The position numbers were made by a program, and so were the translations under genes. Positions 9,048 to 20,655 of a DNA stretch of 64,000 bases are shown in pieces. The notes beneath the pieces are model-generated. The model worked only from the letters and a program-made list of their open reading frames with translations, was not told where the DNA came from and did no database searches. This stretch comes from Diphasiastrum complanatum (taxonomy: Eukaryota; Streptophyta; Lycopodiopsida; Lycopodiales; Lycopodiaceae). Location of the stretch: contig CM055107.1 in the NCBI GenBank assembly GCA_029204225.1, positions 26,442,572 through 26,506,571 of the forward strand, in the 5' to 3' direction. Within the stretch, counting starts at the first letter, position 1. Every line of letters begins with the position of its first letter.

Positions 9048-9960
9048 ATGGCTTCAATCAACAGCATGCAGAGCAAGATCTGCACAATACTTGATTCCTC
9101 AGGATCTAACTTTCTAGCCTGGAAAGTTAAGACATCTTTGATACTCAAGGGTAAAGGACTATTCCCCTGGTGGATGGCACAGAAGAAATGCCTATGACAA
9201 CAGGCAAGGAGCTATGTGAATGGAGGGAGAAAAACGATAAGGCAATAGCCTTGCTATCATCTTCCATCGAAGATAGTCTCACACTTGACCTGGCTACACT
9301 CTCCAAAGCTAAGGAGATGTGGGATGCATTACTCACTAGATTTCAGACGAAATCAAGAAGTCAAATCATGATGCTGGAAGATCAACTGACGAATTTGTAG
9401 TGGGATGGAAAAGACCTCACTTCTTTTGTAAGGAAGATGAAGGATCTGTTTTTGTCACTACATAACTCTGGAACAGAGAACATTGTGTCAACTGAGAAGC
9501 AGCTCATGTACCTGTTGAGAGCCTTACCCAGATCATTCTAGACAACAAGAACCCTGCTCGTGAAAGATCCCGCCATGAACCTCGAAAAGGCGATTGTCGA
9601 GATTCAAGAGGAAGTCGAGGCCAGAGAACATCTTGATCACAAAGATGATTCTGACTAGGCCCTCTACAACAACAAAGAAAAATCAAAGAAGCAATTCAAG
9701 CCTAGGAGGGAGTCCAATCAGAGGCAGGATTGAGACCAACAAGCAGAGGGAACAAGCAAAGGCAACTGGAAGACCAAAGGGAGGTCGAAACAACAAGGTG
9801 TAGACAAGAAGACTTGTGTGAGATGCAGAAGAGACGCACATACAGTAGATACCTGCTGGCTCAATCCCAAGATTGAGTGTATCCATTGCCACAAGAAGGG
9901 TCACACAGCCATGGATTGCCGCCAGAACCCGAGAAACAAGTCAGCACAGAACAGACATGA
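9048..9960 (+). pseudogene. COP-A1 gag, broken
   Basis: The frame opens at the ATG at 9048 with the N-terminus of a Copia Gag (a LDSSGSNFLAWKVKTSL-type opening). Comparison with COP-A2 points to a one-base loss near 9168. After that the Gag continues in another frame (KELCEWREKNDKAIALL, then MWDALLTRFQTKSRSQI) to a TAG near 9398, and further stops follow. At about 9805-9925 two CCHC zinc knuckles are readable in one frame, CVRCRRDAHTVDTC and CIHCHKKGHTAMDC. The family role is RNA binding and particle assembly. It cannot be made intact here. Confidence 0.8.
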
Positions 9961-9984
9961 GAATAGCCATTAGAGAGAATTTGG

Positions 9985-10420
9985 CTTTGGAAAGGCCCTA
10001 TAAGAATTGCCACATAGGATGACAATTTTTTGGCAATGTAAAATACTAAAATTGAAAGAGATATCACGTTGACCAATGGTTGGCCGACCAAAACTTTGAT
10101 TGGCCATAACTTCTTCACGGTTGCTCAAAACTTGGTCATTTGGGTGTTGTTGAAAAGCTCTTGTTGAGGGCTTTCTAATGGCACTGTAATCGTCTCAATT
10201 TGAACTTCCATTCAAAAGTTATGCTATATTTTGTTGAGTTGCATACTATACTACAAATAAAATGGTTTATTTACGGGCTGCCCACGATGGAAAATTATAG
10301 TTTTTCTAAAAAGAAAAGAAAATCAATTTGAAGGAGCTACATTACGTAGATTTCAAACTTGAGTATTTTGATTGGTCCATATGGAATAAACTTTTGAGAA
10401 AAAAAAAAGTATCTGTATGA
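9985..10420 (+). other. Unexplained non-coding segment inside COP-A1
   Basis: Between the zinc knuckles and the protease lies about 430 bp with no Copia coding signal. It is AT-rich and holds phrases such as GGCCATAACTTCTTCACGG. I see no clear terminal inverted repeat or target duplication. It may be an inserted fragment or a replaced piece of gag-protease spacer. Confidence 0.4.
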
Positions 10421-11511
10421 ATGCCCTCTTTTATGCTCAAATTTTCTCTAATGAATAGTTCCTCCTATGTCGAGGAGCCTGAGAGCTCGAAAATGGGCGA
10501 AGAAAGAACGAACAAAAATTGTTCGACTGCCTATATCTGTGAAGATGTGTGTGCAGCATCAACGTCTGACACACATGAGGTGATCCTAGATTCAGGAGCC
10601 ACCTCACACTTCATGACATCAAGACAAATCATGTCTGATTTCAGAAGTGTAGATCCCTCAAGATTCATAGTTCTCGGAGATGGATCTAGACATCAAGTGA
10701 ACGGTATTGGTTCACTATGGCTCAACACCAATGGCAGAGAAAGACGACTCGAAGACGTTCTGTTCGTGCCTACTCTGCAACAAGACTTGCTCTCTGTAGC
10801 AAGAATAGCAGATGCAGGGATGCGTGTGATGTTTTCTGACAAAGCATGCAACGTGATTGATGCCAATACCAGTACTCTGATCGCTCAAGGCAGAAGGAAA
10901 GGAAACCTATATCATCTGAATGTACGTCTACCTGCAGATCAAATGCATCAGACTCATGACGACTTGCCAGACACTCTGTGGCACAGAAGACTCTGCCACA
11001 TGAACTCAATGGCACTTTTTCAGACAAGCCATCATGGAGCGATACCAAGGGTCAACATCTCGAATGCAACCAGTGCGACCACCTGTGATGCATGTTTGAA
11101 GGGCAAGATGTCATGCACACCATTCACCAAAGACTCCTACAGAACGACAAAGATTCTGGAGCTGACATCTGCAGACCATTCAACGTGATCTTAGTAGGAG
11201 GTTCAAAGTATTACATAACTTTCATTGATGATTATAGCAAATTTGCTAGAGTGTATTTCATTCAGAATAAATCTGAAGCATTTGATAAATTCACAGAATA
11301 TGTGAATTGGGTAGAAAGATGCACATGCAGCAAAGTAAAGCAGTTCAGAACAGATCGAGGTGGCGAATATATCTCAAATCACTTCACTGACTTCTACAAT
11401 GATCGTGGCATCATTTACGAAAGAACTGCAGCCTACACACCATAGCAAAATGGTGTTGCTGAACAAAAGAACAAGACCCTGATGGAAGCAGCCAGATGCA
11501 TGATGGCCTAC
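10421..11511 (+). pseudogene. COP-A1 protease and integrase, broken
   Basis: The first frame (10421-11188) contains the Copia protease active site DSGATSHF (D at residue 57) and the gag-pre-integrase region (LWHRRLCHMN, then a CDAC pair). A frameshift near 11180 moves the reading to a second frame holding the integrase core: first Asp in ADICRPF, FIDDYSKF, second Asp in TDRGGEY, and Glu in NGVAEQKNK, so all three catalytic residues remain. A TAG just before NGVAE breaks it. Coding stops at 11511, where minus-strand COP-B2 begins. Reverse transcriptase and RNase H are absent. Confidence 0.82.
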
Positions 11512-12640
11512 TCGAAAGCTTCAAGGGCACACTATTCAGCTTTGACTTCATAAACATAATCCTTAATGGATTTGACATCTCAAACTGCTCCTTTAGCACA
11601 TTCCATGCCTGTCTAGGTGTAATGGCATCACTTATGTAGATAATGATGTGGTCTTTCACTGACAAGTTGATGAAGGTCAAAGCTCTCCTCGACTTCTTGT
11701 CGAACACTTTAATGTCTGCTTCATTTGGCGGTCTTCTCTCATCACCTATGATGACATCTCACAGTTCCTTCTCTATCAGTATATTTTTCATTTTGAATCT
11801 CCACACTACATAGTTGGAAATCCCATCCAATTTGCTATTTTCACTCAAAATGGACTCTCCCATGTTTGTCATCCCAAAACTGCCTAAAACTACAACCGTA
11901 GGCTAAAAGAAGTGTTCTGAGCACAATGGCGATGTTAGTAGCTTATTTGGATAACCTGCTAAAATTTCACACTAGGGCGTCCCGTCGCTTAGGTGGGATT
12001 TGCAAGCCAAGTCACTTTTCAAACGTGAAATGCTTCTTACCTCATACTCTTGACTACTTGCTCCATTAAAGAGGCAAAAGAGATTTCATGTCCACTGAGT
12101 GCAATCTCCACTACAATCACTCTATTTTCCAGTATTGTACTTGTAGGTACAGTCTAGGTGCCCTTCGTTTGGAGTCCGTAGCCCTTCGTTTGGGTCAAAA
12201 CGGATAAAGGACTAGAAAATAAGGACTTTTTGAATTTTTGAACTGTTTCTTTGCCTTGAAGAAACTTCACCTTTCAACAACTTGGGACCTAGCTTTTACT
12301 TTAATTTGAAAATTTTTAATGAAGTTGAAGTGCCTTCTACTCTTCAGCCCCTACAATTGAAGTTTTTGGTGGTTTTGAGGCAATCCATGGGTGCCATCAT
12401 ATCCTACAACCCATGTCCATTTTCCATCATGCAATCTACACTGTCCATCACAATGGAATTCAATCCTATGGCTACGCACAACTTTGCACGCCCAAGCTCA
12501 CTCCTTAACACCAGGCCCCCACTTTACGCTATAGTAGTAGCTCCATTGAGGGCGCGTAAGGCCCGTGCCTCCTCCACAGCCTGTTTCAAGATTCATCTCT
12601 TCCTTTGAAAGCTTTCATAGCTATGGCTGCACTTTGAGAA
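11512..12640 (-). mobile_element. COP-B2: minus-strand relic of a COP-B-type Copia
   Basis: Minus-strand sequence at about 11512-11870 matches the COP-B gag at 19060-19420 (KALTFINLSVKDHI, TPRQAWNVLKEQF), with stops and frameshifts. About 12130-12400 matches the COP-B leader around 18780-19000, including the words CCAAACGAAGGGCACC and TACCTACAAGTAC. About 250 bp around 11880-12130 has no counterpart in COP-B. Only leader and partial gag remain, so no product is possible. The next stretch, 12641-12823, shows nothing I recognise. Confidence 0.7.
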
Positions 12641-12823
12641 TGTAGATAACCCGTTCTGTGATCCACGGCCATCTGCGGCCCTCTAGCATCCTCCTACCAG
12701 TGCTAGGGCGCCCTGCTATGTCTACTTACAACATCAAAATTAGTTCAGAATAGAGAGAAAACATTGCTTTTGAGTTTCCAAACCCTAGGCCAGGGTTTTC
12801 CTTGCAAGTATTGATCTTGGCTG

Positions 12824-13888
12824 TGAAGAAACAAAATGTTTCTATTGCCAAAGCTTTGCTAACTTTCCACCCAGATTTTGACAAAAAAGACACATGAAGC
12901 AAAAATGTTTGTGACACATGAAACGAAATTGTTTCGCAACACAAAATCATTCGTGCTCCACAAAGGACCAAGAAGATCAGCCAAGTACCATGGGGTACAA
13001 GTATTTGATCAAATATCATGACATCAGCAGAAGTACTCTACAACATGGCTAATCTGTCGCTCTTGTAATTCATGATTAGTTGTAGATGTTTAATCTTTCT
13101 GATCTTGGAAGTTACACGATGCGACACGAAAAAGTTTGTGAACTATATACTTTCTGCTTGATGCATAAAACTGTATACAGAATAAATGTCCGCCTGTGAG
13201 CGAGACAATTTTGTAAGAGGGTCAACATATCCAGAAGTCCGCTAGTAAGCGAGACACTATTTGTGAGAGAATTGTATTTCTCTCATGCCAATGCACTGTG
13301 TGGATTTGTCACACAGTGCTTAAAATCAGAAGATCAATAGATAATATTGTAATTGCTATGTGCATATTATTTTGAATGATTGTATGATTTTGAATGAATA
13401 TTTGTCTGCTACTATTCGTGTATCTCATTCACTTGTTTATTCAATTCCGCACATTGGTTTGATTTTGTTGAATGCTATATTAAACTATAATGTAGATCAT
13501 CAGTGTCTGTCTACATTCTGGAGGATTGTAGGAATGATATAGCCAGCAGTGACCAGCAATCATATTTGAATTCCACGCGAACTGATTTTGCGCAAATGTT
13601 TTCACTTCGTGTTTCGCTTCGCTTCGTTTCGCTTTGATATCACTTGGCTTTCAGCATAAATCAATCTCAAAGCTCATTCAAGTTTCGTTTCGCTTTGTTT
13701 CATTTCGTCTAGTTTTGTTTCGTTTCGTTTCATTTCGTTACAGAGATTGATTAATCTTTTTTCGCAAATTCTTCTCGAGCAAAAATTATTTGTGATCAGA
13801 ATAGTTTTGCAAAATGTGAATTGTTCGAGAGACTCCTATTAGATCATTACTAGAATTTTACTGGAATTTCAATTTTCATTTTCTATCA
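12824..13888 (+). repeat. COP-A2 5' LTR with TTTCG-rich segment
   Basis: About 1065 bp. The stretch 13605-13740 is full of TTTCG, CTTCG and TTTCAT words (imperfect pentanucleotide repetition) that COP-A1 lacks at this place, so it is probably a local expansion. Confidence 0.72.
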
Positions 13889-14157
13889 GTGGTATCAGAG
13901 CTGTACTGTCATAATCTGACATAGCCAAAAAAAGGCTATCAGATCTAGGAGGCTAAGCATTCAAACAAATAACCATTAACAAGTGAGAACACAAATTCAA
14001 GAGAAATGGCTTCAATAAGCAGCATACAATCGAAGATCTGCACAGTCCTTGATTCATCAGGATCTAACTTCCTAGCATGGAAGGTTAAGACCTCACTGAT
14101 ATAGGGGAGAAGGATTATTTCCCTGGGTAGATGGCACCGAGGAGATGCCTCTCATCA
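12824..14157 (+). mobile_element. COP-A2: LTR, primer-binding site and start of gag
   Basis: This is a second COP-A copy. The LTR (12824-13888) is uninterrupted and ends ATCA. The primer-binding site TGGTATCAGAGC is at 13890-13901. Gag starts with the ATG at 14006 and follows the same opening as COP-A1 (SKICTVLDSSGSNFLAWKVKTSL) to a stop just after 14100. Similarity to COP-A1 ends near 14157, at the junction with a minus-strand Gypsy fragment. Only the first ~50 codons of gag remain. Confidence 0.78.
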
Positions 14158-16120
14158 TTGTGACACGGAAATACAATCTAACCACCGACAGCTGATTCTT
14201 AATGCTCTCTGACTTGTAGAATCATCCTTGACTTTTTCTTTGTCTTTATTTAATAAGGGTGGCACATTCTTTGAATCAATCTTTTGAGGAGGATTTTTCC
14301 ATTTGAGGACCGTATTCTAGTGGTGCTTGGCTTGTTTCTTCATCATTGACCATGTGATCTTGTCTTCCTTCAATATAACTGCTTTTGAAAGTTTTATTGT
14401 TGGTTCATCAGGAATATTACACACTCCAAATCTAGTCAGATCCATATGATTTAGAATTTGCTCATCAATAAGTTCTGCATTGTCATCATAAGTCAAGGCT
14501 TGACTCACAGGAATGAGTTCATCTTCAATCGGACCTGGTATAGGATCCATTGATATCCAAGCTACATTCAGCACATTCAATGGAAAAGTGATGCGTGTAT
14601 CCAAGGTTTGATCCAATAATAAAATCTCGTTCAAACATTCCTGATTATCTTGTTGACACATATATCCTGCTGTACAATCAATCATTGCAAGAGCTTCATT
14701 CTAGTTGACAATATCGGTTTGAGAATTGTAATGAACTCCCAAATTTTTTACTGATCAGTCACAAGTATGATCCATTGTTGATGAATCATCATCCTCCTTT
14801 TGAACCACTGGTTTGATAGTCCAAGTTGCAGGATCAACCTTGACTGCACATTTGGTGCTCTTGGTAAGTCCATTACTACAAAAGTAATAACGAATTGTAC
14901 TCCGGAAATTCTGACAGGTATATCTTCAACCATTCCTCACGGATGAACTAACTCCCGAACCACCATCTATCATAGCTGCTTCATTAGGAAATTGTCTATG
15001 ATGTATTGTCAGAGTGATATTTTTTTGTTCACTTTTCCAAGCTACTCCGACATGGAGTACTTCATTAGATTATTCAAATCCAGCACAGAAAAGTGGCTTC
15101 TAATGGATCTGCTACCGATTCTTTCTGCTTATGTGCTCCGGTGACCACCATCAAGGCTACACTTGGTTTATTCTGAGCTATTGGTCTTTGCTTGATTGTT
15201 ATCAAATTTATAGGAGCTGTAGCCGGTGGTGGCTTTGGTCTTGCTGAACATTCGTTATAGCAATGCCCATAACCACATTCACGACAAAATGGTACAAATT
15301 TTTTTTTTTATTTGAACATTCTGCAACGATGTGATTTTCTCCGCATGCAAAGCATCCAAGTGGTGCTCTGGTCCAGTTTCTGGATGCTTGTTGTTGCACG
15401 ACAGCATAAATAGCATATTGTTTTGAAGATCCACCTTCTTGATCATTACCATAGTTCCATTGCTCGGCACTTCTGTAAGGTCCTGGTTCCATCAAATTGG
15501 CAGGAAGAGAGAGGTGCTTTGGTGGGGCAGGTAAGGCTAACTATTCTGGGTATTCAAGAGCAGATTGATGAGGTCTAGTTATCGGATTTCCTCCATAATG
15601 TGGTTCTCAATATCCACTCGACAAGAATCAGATTCCTATATTGTGAAAAAGATTTTGAAAATCAACCAATCGATACTTTTCAAAAATGAAAAACTTCTCA
15701 AAATCAAAATCAGACTATATCAGATTTGACAGGGACTTGATCTAGAAAATCAGAATCTAAAAATAGAACTGGCAAAGGTTCCTCAAGCGAAGATTCACTC
15801 GGCGAAGGTTCAACAGTTCTATTTTTAGAAGAAAAAAAAACTCTCTAGTCAAGCTTTTCTGACAAATCTATGGAAATAACCTTTGCCGAACTTTCAGACT
15901 CAGAATCTGACATAGATAAAACTAGGGTAGAACTGGCGAAGGTTTCTGGCACACAAAATCACAATTTGTGTAGTTTGGTGAGGGTAAAAATAGAGATTTT
16001 CTATATTCCAATGGCCCAATCTGAAGTTAAAGTGGTCTAAAAAATGGATCAGATATTCCATAACGTTCTTAAATTGGCTGCTACAGTCTGCTCTGAGACA
16101 CATCTTAGTTTGGAGAGTGT
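14158..16120 (-). pseudogene. Degenerate Gypsy-type gag-protease
   Basis: Read on the minus strand, a CCHC-like knuckle CFACGENHIVAEC lies near 15350 (three rather than four residues before the His), and a second Cys/His cluster, CRECGYGHCYNEC, follows in another frame near 15260-15300. Further along, near 14950-14980, AMIDGGSGVSS resembles the D-G-G-S-G-V form of a Gypsy protease active site. The next open stretch (14685-14317) has no motif I can name. Frames are broken throughout and no LTR, polymerase or integrase was seen. The left edge abuts COP-A2 gag and the right edge is vague. Confidence 0.5.
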
Positions 16121-16809
16121 TAAATTGCTAATGGCAGTCCCCTCACGACCAAAGCCCTAATATTAAAATGGAATTTAAAAATTTGAACTGAATTCAATCA
16201 ACAGTGATGTCCATTGTAACCATACAATTTATGTGGAACCAACCAAAATAAATTTTATTCATTAAATGCACGTGAGCCATGGTCCATTAATTTTCACATG
16301 TGTCTAACATTCGTATGCCTAAGAAATAAGTTTTCTCTACATACTCTTTTGATTTGAGTTCTTTATTGAATGGATGACATTATAATGGTCATTTGAATTT
16401 TGTGTATTATGAAGAGTATCAACAAAGTATTGTATCATAGTACTTAAGTTCATGTTGTTAGACTTGTCATCACAGATGGATAGATTTTTATGGTTTATGC
16501 GATATTTAGGGACATTCTTTGAAGCTAAAACTCTTCTAAGTCCAAGCTCGTATTCAAGTGAACCAAAAAGCAATATTGCTCAAGTTTACACTTAGCATCG
16601 ACTCTATGCACAACTAGTTTTAGGGTACCTCCAGAATTTTGTCCCGAATCAGGCATCTAGGCCTATTGTAAACAATACATGCATGTTGGTACGTTATTAC
16701 ATATTCTCACTTCATCATGTATTGGAACTATTAGCTCTATTTTTCATTGGAAGTAACTTATTTTTTCTTGCTTTATTCCAAGACACAAAACTCTACCTTG
16801 TTAGGTTTG
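16121..16809. other. AT-rich stretch, nothing recognised
   Basis: There are no convincing coding frames, LTR ends or tandem structure. It lies between the Gypsy fragment and repeat R. Confidence 0.6.
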
Positions 16810-17661
16810 CGAGTGAATTCTTCAGCTTCTAATGTTTCATGGATGAACTAGTAGCTAGGAACAATGAGTACGTGTACTAAGAGAATTTCACAAAGTCTAG
16901 GAACTCTACTCCTAACTTGACTTGGGAATCTTAAGAAACTAATGGATTTGATTTGTAGTGAGATAGGGTGATTGGCCCACTTCAACTATCTTTGAACTCA
17001 AACTGGACAAGGCTGAATTTGGATTCAAACTTGATTGAAAAAATCAGGTCTTGGATCATGCATGGCCTTGTCAGAATCTTGCACTACATGCACTTGTCAA
17101 AACTCATTGAGAATCTGTTGGACTAGCTCAGACACCAACCACAGACTATGATTGACTTGCAAAAAAATTAAAAGGAATAAATAGTTACTTAGCTTGATTG
17201 AGGCAAAGGAAACCACCCAAGAATCTCTTAGCTTTGTGTCGATTCAACATCCGTGGACAGCTATTTTGATTCCACAATATGATAACGAGCATGGGAACAT
17301 GAACAAGGAATGGGAACAAAAATGTCCTTGAAATGAAAGGAAAGACAACAGGATTAGACCATTAATGTAGTCGGTTCCAGTTCTTTCAAAGTACTGGCAT
17401 TAGCTCCAATGATAGATTCTTCCAAGTTTGAGAAATTTCATGGAAGAACTAGTAGCTAAGAACTATGACCACATCTACCAAGAAAATTACACAAAGTCTG
17501 GGAACTCTACTCCTAACTTGACAAGGGAATCCTAAGAAACTGCTGGATTTGATTTGTAATGAAACAGGGTGACTGGCCCACTTCAACTTAGTCTATCTTT
17601 AGACTCAAACTAGACAAGGTTGAATCTTGATTCAAACTTGATTGAAAGAACCAGGTCTTAG
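16810..17661 (+). repeat. Repeat R, two partial units (period ~600 bp)
   Basis: The phrase CATGGAWGAACTAGTAGC occurs at about 16840 and 17440, and the sequence between recurs: a GGGTGAYTGGCCCACTTCAA block, a CTTGATTGAAAGAA block and the palindromic CCATGCATGG region. The same units are found at 39616-40548 (period ~640 bp) and, reversed, at 31075-31275. The second unit stops at CTTAG (17657-17661), exactly where the COP-B LTR starts. Confidence 0.75.
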
Positions 17662-17928
17662 AGTTAGAATTAAAGTAGAATCACTGTGTTACTGTACTAT
17701 GGGTGTGGATAAGGATCAATTGGCCTTGCCACGAGGCAAGTCGACGGGACACGCATCCCACCAACGGCAACCTGGGTCATGCATGGGTTGCTAGAGTGAA
17801 CAACTATATGTACAATGTAATTTCATTTTGAGAAATACAGTTGCTATGTGAGCTTGCTGTGGAGAGTGTTTTCTGTCTGTGTTACTGTGTAGCATGATCT
17901 GTGTTCTTGTGCAAAGCAAATTCTAAGT
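17662..17928 (+). repeat. COP-B 5' LTR
   Basis: 267 bp. The ends are near-inverted, AGTTAGAATT and AATTCTAAGT, rather than TG/CA. It is about 90% identical by eye to the COP-D LTR at 31276-31548. The edge is set by the flanking R repeat and by the primer-binding site at 17929. Confidence 0.72.
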
Positions 17929-19031
17929 TGGTATCAGAGCCATACAGGGAGTGTACACAATACAGCATCGTTGTCGAAGAGAGCTTAGGGAGAACTGTCT
18001 TCTGAGAGTTCAGGGTTTACGATGGGTTGAAGATGGAAAGAGAAGCACTAGTGCACGGTTTCTAGTTTATAGAGGCTTGCTAAGCTCAGCAGAGGGATTA
18101 TTAGCCTGTGCATAGCATTAGACAGGGAAAAATTTGGTGAAAAATTGACAATTTTGAAGCCAGCTGAAAATTGAAACCGGGTTTGGGGTTACGGTTTTTT
18201 TATACATAACTGGTGATTTCTTCACTGTTTGTGCACCGTTTTGGATGTCGTAAGGACAGATTGGAAGCTAATCACATTGTCAACCAGCCACGAAGAGATT
18301 CTGAGGTTTATGTCAGAGATTTGTCTCCAGACAGTTAACCTAGCAGATTTGCGGTGAAAGGTGAAAAAAGCCACTTTGTCAAGTTGAGCTAAAATCACCG
18401 TTTCTCCACAAAATTTCTCAAGTGAACACTCTACAAACTTGGGATCAGTAGGGCAACCCTACTCCAGGCCTCAGATCGTGTTCAAATCGACCCATAGGCG
18501 AGTTAGATCAAGCAAAAATGAGTGTGGGGAGGCGCGGTCGTAGATAGGGAGGTCGTAGACTGTTCGCGCGTGCAACCAAAGTGAAACCATAGTGTTTCGA
18601 AGTGGACAGCATCTACAAGACTCTCTATTGGTGCACAGAAGTGCTCAGATCTGTTGGATAGAGAAGTTACAAGATCGATGGCTCAGATTGTGGTACCCAT
18701 AAGGGATATCCACAGTTGGATCAGATTCAACCATTGGATGGAGTCTGAAGGGTTGTTGAAGAGGGCCCTGAAGAAGTGAAGTGTATTTTGGCCTCCAACT
18801 TCATTAAAAATTTTCATACTGAAATTGGAGTTGGGTCCCTTCACAAGTGAAGAGTGAAGTTTCTTCAAGGTGAAGAAACAGTTCAAAAACTAGAAAAGTC
18901 CCTATTTTTGGGTCCTTTGCCCGTTTTGACCCAAACGAAAGCTATAACCTCCAAACGAAGGGCACCCAAACTGTACCTACAAGTACGGTACAGAAAAACA
19001 GAGTGATTTTAGAGGAGAAAGTGTTTGGAGT
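17929..19031 (+). promoter_or_regulatory. COP-B primer-binding site and leader
   Basis: TGGTATCAGAGC at 17929-17940 adjoins the LTR. The 1.1 kb leader after it has no coding frame. Parts near 18780-19000 recur in COP-B2 on the other strand. Confidence 0.75.
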
Positions 19032-20655
19032 ATGCCAGAAGTGATTTCACCATTCCACTTTGCGATGGCAAACATGGGAGAGTCCATTTTGAGTGAAAGT
19101 AGCAAATTGGACGGGATTTCTAACTATGCAGTTTGGAAATTCAAAATGAAAAACATACTAATGGAGAAAGACGTGTGGGAAGTCATCACAGGTGATGAGA
19201 GAAGGCCGCCAAATGAAGCAGATATCAAAGTGTTTGACAAAAAGATGAGGAAAGCTTTGACCTTCATTAACTTGTCAGTGAAGGATCACATCACTACCCA
19301 CATTTGTGATGTTGTTACACCCAGACAGGCATGGGATGTTCTAAAGGAATAGTTCGATACGTCAAATCCGTCAAGAATCATGTCTTTGACGTCAAAGTTG
19401 AATAGTGCCTGCATGGAGCTAGGAGAGCACATTCAGACGTACATGACCAGAATCAAAACAATGAGAGATGAACTGCATTCTATTGGTGAGCGCATACGTG
19501 ATGTGGAGCTGGTGCACAATGCATTGTGCGGCATTACAGAACCTAATACAAAATTGTACAAGTTGAATGCTACAATTAAGGGGCAACACGAACTTGTATC
19601 GTCCATTCCATTGCAAATTGAGTTGTGGCATAAGAGGCTTGGTCACTTAAACTTGGAAAGCCTCAGTTTGATGAGAAAATTGGAGATGGTAACAGGATTG
19701 CCTACCATAGAAGATCACATGAAATCGATGTGCGAATCTTGTATATATGGGAAGCAACATCGAGAGAAGTTCAATAAAGAGGGTGTTGCCAGAGCAAAGA
19801 ACATCCTGGATTTAATCCACACAGATTTATGCGGGCCTATGAGGACCATGTCTGTGGATAAAGCCTTCTATTTCATGACCTTTATTGATGATATGTCACG
19901 TAAGATGTCGATCTACTTCTTGAAGAAGAAATCAGATGCATTTGATAACTTCAAGAGCTTCAAAGCATTGGTTGAAAATCAGACAGGTAGGAAGATCAAA
20001 GTCCTAAGTTCAGATAGTGGAGGTGAGTACAAGTCTAATGACTTCAATGATCTTTGTGATCAATGTGGGATTAAAAGACAATTTACGCAAGCTCATACTC
20101 CTGCTCTCAATGGTGTAGATGAACGCAAGAATCGTACGATTGTGGAAAGTGCCATATCTATGCTAGCTGAGATGAAACTACCAAAAGATTTTTGGTCAGA
20201 AGCGTGTAGCATGGCAGTCTATCTTCAAAATAGAAGTCCTACCATTGCCATACCAAAGATAACACCTGAGGAAGCATTCACGAAGAAGAAGCCAAAGGTG
20301 AACCACTTGCGAATCTTTGGATGTAAGGCCTTTGTACACATTCCTAAGGAAGAGAGACATAAACTTGATGTAAAAGCTATCAAGTACATATTCCTAGGAT
20401 ATGATGATCGTGTGAAGGGCTATAGATGTTTTGATCTAGTGGAAAACAAAATCCATATAAGCCGTGATGTTATCTTTGATGAATCCAAGATGTATGAAGA
20501 CGAGGATGCTAAGAATATAGACACATCCAGTGGAAAAAATGGTATAATGAGGATACCACCTGATGATGATCCATTCATTCACCTTCCGAGTGATGAACAT
20601 GAGGATACATATCAAGATACTACTACTCAACCTCAAGAGACAAGTACTTTTAGAA
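19032..20655 (+). pseudogene. COP-B gag / pre-integrase / integrase, internally deleted
   Basis: Gag starts near 19032 (or at the ATG of MANMGES at about 19065) with a YAVWKFKMKNIL core. It is broken by a TAG near 19350 and continues (IQTYMTRIKTMRDEL). It then runs without a stop straight into pre-integrase sequence (ELWHKRLGHLNLESL, then a CESC pair), so the zinc knuckle and protease have been deleted while the frame stayed open for 438 codons. The integrase core shows LIHTDLCGPM, FIDDMSRKM and SSDSGGEY. The Glu region reads GVDERKNRT where GVAERKNRT is usual. A post-integrase IFLGYDDRVKGYRCFD stretch follows, then the junction. No polymerase remains. Confidence 0.85.

Larger units (their letters stand above)
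2710..11511 (+). mobile_element. COP-A1: broken Ty1/Copia element holding GYP-1
   Basis: The 5' LTR begins TGAAAAAACAAAACG at 2710, is interrupted at 2749 by GYP-1, and resumes at 8005. Continuity is supported by COP-A2, where the same sequence (TGAAGAAACAAAATG from 12824, then GCTTTGCTAACTTTC) runs through without interruption. After the LTR come the primer-binding site, gag, a ~430 bp non-coding interruption, protease and integrase. The element stops abruptly at about 11511 in integrase, where a minus-strand Copia relic begins. Reverse transcriptase, RNase H and the 3' LTR are missing. Confidence 0.75.
17662..20655 (+). mobile_element. COP-B: Copia element, 5' half
   Basis: It has an LTR (17662-17928), a primer-binding site, a 1.1 kb leader, and a gag fused to pre-integrase and integrase by an internal deletion. 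It ends abruptly near 20655, where minus-strand COP-E begins. Its flank is repeat R, cut at CTTAG. The missing 3' end may be COP-D at 31276-32165, which is reversed and flanked by the continuation of the same R unit. Confidence 0.8.
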
